A DNA stretch of 64,000 nucleotides from NCBI RefSeq assembly GCF_020447105.2, contig NZ_CP096184.1, positions 372,001 through 436,000 of the forward strand, read 5' to 3'. The notes beneath the pieces were generated by a model. That model saw only the letters and a list, made by a program, of their open reading frames with translations, did not search any database and had not been told where the DNA came from. Source of the DNA: Demequina sp. TMPB413. Lineage in GTDB: Bacteria; Actinomycetota; Actinomycetes; Actinomycetales; Demequinaceae. Shown in pieces: positions 63,305-64,000 of this stretch (the first letter of the stretch is position 1; every line of letters begins with the position of its first letter). Made by a program: the position numbers and the translations under genes.

Positions 63305-64000
63305 ATGCCCTCCACTCGCCGACAACTCCCGCGCGTCTCAGTCGCTTGGGCCAGCGCAATGGCCGTCATCTCAGTTGTCTTTGGCGTTTGGCTCGGGGTC
63401 GCGCTCGCACCAGCGAGCCAGGCACCGTGGTGGCAAGGGCTTCTGGACTTCGCAAAGAGCCCAGGCGCAGCCGCCTTCGCTGCGCTTCTCGCCGCGGTTA
63501 TCGCCTTTGGCGGGATATCCAAGCAGGTCGCGGTGTCGCGAGCTTCGCTCACACATCAGAAGGAGTCGGCGCAGGCGGACGCCTGGTGGGCGATGTTCGA
63601 GTGGGCATCGGATCGGGCGATCCCTCGCCGACAGGACGAGCGGCCGTTGCCCGTCAGCGTTTCGATCAGGACGCTTGAGCGGCTAGCTGCCGAGGCGACC
63701 GAGCAGGTGCAGGAGGCTGCATGTGCCGGTGTCATTGACGTCCTCACTCCAGCGATTGATGCTGCAGGACTCGGACTCGCGGTTGATGGGAGGGATGCGG
63801 TTGCATCCGAAGGAGAACTAGCTGGCTTTGCCGCTCTCGCGTCGTACGTTGAGTCAAACGCAGGTACGCCCGCAGCGTCCTTTGCGGCAGAGGCCCATGT
63901 CTACGAGTTTCGCGTCGCCAGCGCGCTCGTGTCTCTCTCAACACAGAATCCGCGAGTCAAGATCTACAGGAACCCGCCTTCTGCGGCCGATCACGGCGCA
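63305..64000 (+). CDS. Membrane protein of unknown function (cut by window end)
   Basis: 232 codons, open to the last base. Two membrane helices (~13-37 and ~52-73), then a charged coil (KQVAVSRASLTHQKESAQAD, ~76-95) and a helical soluble region with WWAMFEWASDRAIP. ATG 63305 follows TAGTGT by 6 nt. Similar in layout to the gene at 62270. No family recognised. Confidence 0.6.
   Translation, partial: MPSTRRQLPRVSVAWASAMAVISVVFGVWLGVALAPASQAPWWQGLLDFAKSPGAAAFAALLAAVIAFGGISKQVAVSRASLTHQKESAQADAWWAMFEWASDRAIPRRQDERPLPVSVSIRTLERLAAEATEQVQEAACAGVIDVLTPAIDAAGLGLAVDGRDAVASEGELAGFAALASYVESNAGTPAASFAAEAHVYEFRVASALVSLSTQNPRVKIYRNPPSAADHGA

Noticed and set aside
62830-63552. Open frame of 240 codons on the minus strand
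   Set aside because: It runs across the promoter and N-terminal helices of the gene at 63305; composition is shadow-like.

Overview
The window is high-GC DNA from an actinobacterium, most likely of the Micrococcales (Cellulomonas- or Demequina-like; the genus is inference). The signs are dense two-strand gene packing, many leaderless genes (a -10 hexamer exactly 6 nt before the start codon), two HspR-type HAIR elements before hsp20, a CebR-like operator pair, a CBM2-type module on a secreted nuclease, and actinobacterial families such as the FBP zinc-finger protein, DUF3054 and heliorhodopsin. No rRNA, tRNA, CRISPR array or insertion sequence was seen.

Layout. 1-12.1 kb: glycogen debranching enzyme (cut by the left edge), EtfBA, a large secreted nuclease, two SDR enzymes, a TetR regulator, a cysteine desulfurase and MnmA (sulfur donor and tRNA thiolase), and a lipoprotein. 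12.2-16.8 kb: a sugar ABC importer with its LacI-type regulator and two operators 21 bp apart at the promoter. 16.9-19.8 kb: a PAP2-type membrane enzyme, a YtcJ-like amidohydrolase and Hsp20. 19.9-24.1 kb: a four-gene ABC-2 exporter cassette bracketed by arrays of a 17-bp core repeated every 41-42 bp. 24.2-28.8 kb: a DsbA/FrnE-like protein, a heliorhodopsin, three small unknown genes, purine nucleoside phosphorylase, a PASTA-like protein and a methyltransferase. 28.8-31.9 kb: a TPP-riboswitch-controlled ThiXYZ-type importer with a thiamine-binding protein.

32-50.7 kb is accessory in character: a mobile mystery A/B pair (B is a Fic protein), an ECF sigma factor with a membrane partner, two more Fic proteins, PhzF and a second decayed PhzF copy, Fur-KatG, threonine aldolase, a structured leader RNA before an FBP zinc-finger gene, an OLD-type ATPase-nuclease, a methyltransferase-like protein, and a HipBA pair with four operators. 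50.7-60.2 kb returns to chromosomal genes: reductase, DUF89, PadR with a HAAS protein, MscS, DoxX, a P-loop kinase, LtrA, an SDR/AraC pair, a lipoprotein, a Phd/RelE toxin-antitoxin pair and a CMD protein. 60.7-64 kb is sparse and holds four unknown, mostly membrane, proteins; the last runs off the window.

Working together: the thiamine-precursor importer, the sugar importer, Fur-KatG, HipBA and Phd/RelE are self-contained regulated units with visible operators or riboswitch. The most notable items are the heliorhodopsin locus, the repeat arrays around the ABC exporter, the leader RNA at 44.5 kb, the Fic cluster and the OLD-nuclease islet.
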